Shown here piece by piece: positions 60,949 to 64,000 of a DNA stretch of 64,000 nt (position 1 is the stretch's first letter; every line of letters begins with the position of its first letter). The notes beneath the pieces were generated by a model. That model was not told where the DNA came from. It worked only from the letters and a program-made list of their open reading frames with translations, and made no database searches. Location: positions 2,790,001 through 2,854,000 of the forward strand of contig JAJNNQ010000129.1 of the NCBI GenBank assembly GCA_027886175.1, read 5' to 3'. The translations under genes were made by a program, and so were the position numbers. The DNA is from Phylloscopus collybita (Eukaryota > Chordata > Aves > Passeriformes > Phylloscopidae).

Positions 60949-61136
60949 CCAGGGTGGGGAAGAAGCAGTCCCCAGGGCCGGGGGGGGACAGGGGGGTGCT
61001 GGGCTCCGAGAGCAGGTGCCGGCCGGACTCCGAGGGCAGCCTGCTGGCCAGGTAGGAGAGCTGGGGCCGGGGCCGGGGCTCCGCGCTGGCCGACGGCACC
61101 GCCTCGAACACGGGGTTCTCAATGCCCTGGGCGCTG
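60949..61136 (-). CDS. VSIR: VSIR cytoplasmic-tail exon
   Basis: A 188-nt exon encoding [15 protein letters not shown], then [17 protein letters not shown], then [14 protein letters not shown] and FFPTL, a proline-rich tail with no ITIM, as in VISTA. The acceptor is a tandem cagcag: the upstream AG (61138-61137) adds one Ser and matches the recalled mammalian length. The donor is gtgagt after one base of the next codon; without splicing the frame would stop after two more codons (G, E, stop). The terminal exon that should follow was not recognised. Confidence 0.92.
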
Positions 61137-61588
61137 CTGTGGGACAAGAGAGGCATTTGCTTTTTTGTTTCAGGAGCGTTTTTTATCCCCAGGGGTTTGG
61201 CTGAGCACCGGGAAGGGGCAAGCAGGGCAGGGAGCAGGTTCAGGTGGTGGCACCTCAGCTGAGAGTGGCACCTCACTCCCACCCAGTGCAGGGACAAGGT
61301 TTAGCCAAAGCGGTTTCGGGCTCTTCCTGGGGTGCAGGGAGACACAGGCCCTTGAAAAACGGAAGGAGGCACTTCCCACGTGGAGACAGGGAAGAGAAAC
61401 AGCGATTTCCCAGAAAGGGAAAGGACTCAGGGTGTGGGTGACCCCAGCACCCGTCACTCCGCTGGGCTGAGGATATGTGCCGGCTTCGAGGGGAAGGAGG
61501 AAAGGACAAAACTTTGCAGGGTCTGGGGTGCAGGCTGCAGGGGCGTGTGAGGAGGTGGGGGGAGCTGGGAGCACGTGGATTTCCTTAC

Positions 61589-61616
61589 CTATCCATCCTG
61601 ACAAGCTCGTGGGCAC
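61589..61616 (-). CDS. VSIR: VSIR juxtamembrane 28-nt exon
   Basis: A 28-nt exon: two bases finish Arg, then AHELVRMD, then two bases of a Ser codon. The acceptor is tttggcag and the donor gtaagg. The peptide matches the recalled AQELVRMDS segment of mammalian VISTA with one change. Confidence 0.9.
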
Positions 61617-63004
61617 CTGCCAAAGACAAAATGTTTGGGGTGAGTGCAGCACAAGGCCCACCATCAGGTCCAGACCCACTGCCAGGGCTGTGTTCTGGTG
61701 TCGTACCCACCTCCAATTCCTCCTCTTCCTTTGCATTCCTCCCTCCCTCACCCACTTCTTTAGCCCTCTGCTCTGCTCCCAAACCTCCTTCTCTTCGTCC
61801 CTGCCCTCTCCCACCTTGTTCGCTCCCCAGCCAAGCTTCCTGCCAGACTGAGAGACCACAGGCTTCAAAGAAGGGGAAGAGACACTTCTGCAGGCAGGGG
61901 GTGAAGTGAGGTGCAGCTGCAGTCTGACCCCACTCGTGCCTGGGTGCACCCACCACCCACCAGTGGAACCATCCTGGGGCTCTGCAAACACCACCTGCTG
62001 CTGGGCTGCCCTGTTTGGCTGGGCAGCACCGTGTTAGGTGTTCCTGTGTCACTGGGCTCTGATGGATGGCTTGCCTGGCCAGCACCCTGAGCTGAGATGC
62101 TTGATTTTTGGCCCAAACTGTGCCAAAGAAAAGCGCTGCATGGAAGTAAACTGGTCCATGATACCTGAAAGGCAAACCCTCCCTGGATTTTGATTACCCC
62201 TGGTGTGAAGTAGCACCCAGGTGCTGCTTTGCAGATGGAGGTGGGAGCTGCAGCCCAGCCACTGTTCTAAGGGTGCCTGAAGGGGATGGCTGTCGAGAGT
62301 ACAGTTCCCGTTCTCGTGGCTGGCACTGTGCCCGCTGCTGCTGCAGAAAACTTCTCCAAAGGTCTCCTCGGAGCCTCACAGCCGCCCACCGAGCTGGGAG
62401 AGGAAAACCGCAGGGCCCCCGCTTGCCCAAGGGCTGATGAAACGGCTCTGCCCGTTAAGGTGGTGCCCCTTTCCGCTCAATTACCGAAATCCCTGGGAGC
62501 CAAGCACGGGCAGGAGCTGGCAGCCAGCTGTGCCTCCACACAGCCTGGGATTCCAGGGCTGGGGCAGCAGAGGGGAGACCTGGCTTGCTGCAGTCCTGTG
62601 GCCACAGACATGGCAGGGGACTTCTTAAACAGCAGGGTGAGAAAAAGTGCAAATGATGCTTCTCAGTCACTTAGGGGGCAAAGCTTCTATTTCAGGGGTG
62701 CAGTGGAGGGAGGGGTGAGTAAATGAGATGCCTCTCACACTGGATGTGGAGGAAAGGGCTCAGGGAGCATTCTCAGAGTCTCAGTGCCCCCAGCACGCTG
62801 CCGGTGTCCCCTCCTGTCCCACACTCCTCACCAGCAGCCTGCAGGCGTGCCTGGTCCTTCCCAGGACAGCTCTGCAGGAGGCACCTGGCAGGGACCTGCC
62901 TTTGGGCCCCCTTCCACCATGCCCGTGGGCCTTGGGGCACATCCCATCCAGCCTTGCCAGGCTGGTGCAAGCCCAGGAGATGAGATGGCAGTCCCAGTAC
63001 ATAC

Positions 63005-63112
63005 GTCTGCTGCTGGCAGCTTGTCTCTGCTTGTAAATGAGGAGCAGGATGAGGGGCAGGCAGAGGATGCCCACGATGCAGGCGCCCGTGGCCAGCGCGG
63101 CGGCCGTGATAT
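63005..63112 (-). CDS. VSIR: VSIR transmembrane exon
   Basis: A 108-nt exon whose first two bases complete an Asn or Asp codon. It encodes [17 protein letters not shown], continuing with [17 protein letters not shown] and a split Arg codon. The hydrophobic stretch is the single membrane helix and YKQRQAAS the stop-transfer start of the tail. The acceptor (- strand) is gttgcag and the donor gtatgt. The segment is nearly identical to recalled mammalian VISTA. Confidence 0.94.
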
Positions 63113-64000
63113 CTGCAACACAAGAGCGCAGAGATGAACCCTCCCATTCACCTTCCTTTCCCTTGGCTTCCCCAAGCCAAAATCACAGGATTGCTTAGGA
63201 TGGAAGAGACCTTAAAGATCATTAAATCCAGCACAGGGCAACCAGAGCTGATGCAGAGCTGAGGCTCCCACACACACAGGATTCACACTGGGATGCGTTG
63301 CCAGCTATGGAGATAAGCTCTGAGGCATCCTGTTAGAACTTTGACCAAAGTCCTTCATTGCTGCAGGACATCCCAAGGTTTTTGGTCTTCTAGATATGAG
63401 GAGAGAAGCCCTGATAAAGGCTCCCAGCAACGTTGGAGCACTGGCTCTGACCCACTGCCAGCCTCAAGGTGCTCGGGCATCAAAGGGCTTGTTACCCACA
63501 GCCTCTGCTAATTCATGTGCCCCTGGAGAATGTCACCCACAGAGGCTCCCAGAGAGGCTCCACAGAGGCTCCCTGCAGGCCCCTCTGTGGCCATCAAGGT
63601 CCTTGTGGGATGGCTCTTGATGAGGCTGAGGGCTGCTTAGATCAAGGGTGGGTTCAGCTCCTGTCCTGCACATCCACCTGAGGAAGCAGCCTCACGTGTC
63701 TGTGTTTTAGGAGGGGATGTTTTTCCCTTTTTTCCTGACAGGGCAGGGTGTCCCAGCACTTGAGACCGAAGTTTAGGGACAAGAAAGCACAGCTCACAGG
63801 GACCAGGAGCTGCTTCCCTTGTCTGGGCATGCAGCAAAAGAATTTTAGCCAAATCTGCCTGTTTAGGAGCCAGCAAAGGGGGATAGACAGCGACTGAGCA
63901 AGAAACCAGCTGCACAGTGAAGTGTGGGCATCTCCATGTCTAGACACAGCTCTGGTGGAGCCCCACATTGCCTGAGCACTCAAAGAAGATTTGGGTTTCC
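63113..64000. other. VSIR intron / CDH23 intron, right edge
   Basis: Intron of VSIR upstream of its membrane exon. It holds a CR1 remnant (63180-63245) and a short tandem AGAGGCTCC run (about 63540-63573). No immunoglobulin-domain exon of VSIR is visible before the window ends. Confidence 0.65.
63180..63245 (-). mobile_element. CR1 LINE 3' remnant, antisense
   Basis: A short reverse-complement CR1 end: aaatcacaggattgcttagg, atggaagagaccttaaagat, cattaaatccagca. Confidence 0.8.

Larger units (their letters stand above)
60949..63112 (-). other. VSIR: VSIR (VISTA) gene, 3' part
   Basis: VSIR is a type I membrane immunoglobulin-family receptor and ligand that restrains T-cell activation. Three consecutive exons on the - strand encode the membrane segment, a short juxtamembrane piece and most of the cytoplasmic tail; their split codons join correctly (R at the first junction, S at the second). 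The exons for the signal peptide, the IgV domain and most of the stalk would lie to the right of the window. The terminal exon, which in mammals ends the tail with a short acidic peptide, was not found between 56685 and 60948. Nesting antisense in CDH23 matches the mammalian arrangement. Confidence 0.93.

Noticed and set aside
1..64000. CRISPR arrays, operons, tRNA or rRNA genes
   Set aside because: No spaced direct repeats, no bacterial gene packing and no tRNA or rRNA sequence was seen; the window is vertebrate intron-exon DNA.

Overview
The window is nuclear genomic DNA from a bird, possibly a passerine. It holds short exons with canonical splice sites inside long introns. It also holds more than a dozen truncated CR1 LINE 3' ends in both orientations, and avian-type retroviral LTRs, including a clean solo LTR with a 5-bp target duplication. 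There are no operons or bacterial-style gene spacing; almost every long open frame is a chance frame in an intron or a shadow of an exon.

The backbone is the central part of cadherin-23 (CDH23) on the + strand, from 1168 to 56684. I could place 28 consecutive coding exons whose phases all fit. They total 4007 nt (2 nt of a split codon plus 1335 codons), running from mid EC3 to late EC15 of the 27-repeat ectodomain. Each EC repeat shows the calcium-site signatures expected of the family (XEX, DXD, LDRE/LDYE, DXNDNXPXF), except the divergent EC12-EC13 linker. The start of the gene, EC1-EC2, and everything after EC15 lie outside the window.

Two unrelated genes lie antisense inside CDH23 introns, in the same order I recall for the human locus. 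The homologue of C10orf105, a small single-pass membrane protein of unknown function, is a single coding exon at 44237-44653 in the intron between EC11 exons. The 3' part of VSIR (VISTA, an immunoglobulin-family immune checkpoint receptor) occupies the intron after the EC15 exon; its transmembrane, hinge and cytoplasmic-tail exons are at 63005-63112, 61589-61616 and 60949-61136. The Ig-domain exons of VSIR lie beyond the right edge, and its terminal exon was not found.

Layout: 1-13646, CDH23 EC3 to early EC5 exons with large introns (solo LTR at 2736-3192, a second LTR near 12.3-12.8 kb); 13647-28379, a 14.7-kb intron with CR1 pieces and an ERV-like block at 27.2-28.0 kb; 28380-42512, a dense run of EC5-EC11 exons; 42513-49768, the C10orf105-bearing intron, opened by a non-canonical GC donor; 49769-56684, EC11-EC15 exons, including a probable 3-nucleotide microexon (AAG) at 53287-53289; 56685-64000, the VSIR-bearing intron.

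The most interesting signals are the 3-nt microexon, supported by splice sites, branch site, AG-free tract and domain register; the GC-AG intron hosting C10orf105; a NAGNAG tandem acceptor in the VSIR tail exon; and inverted CR1 copies bracketing a frame-neutral exon pair.
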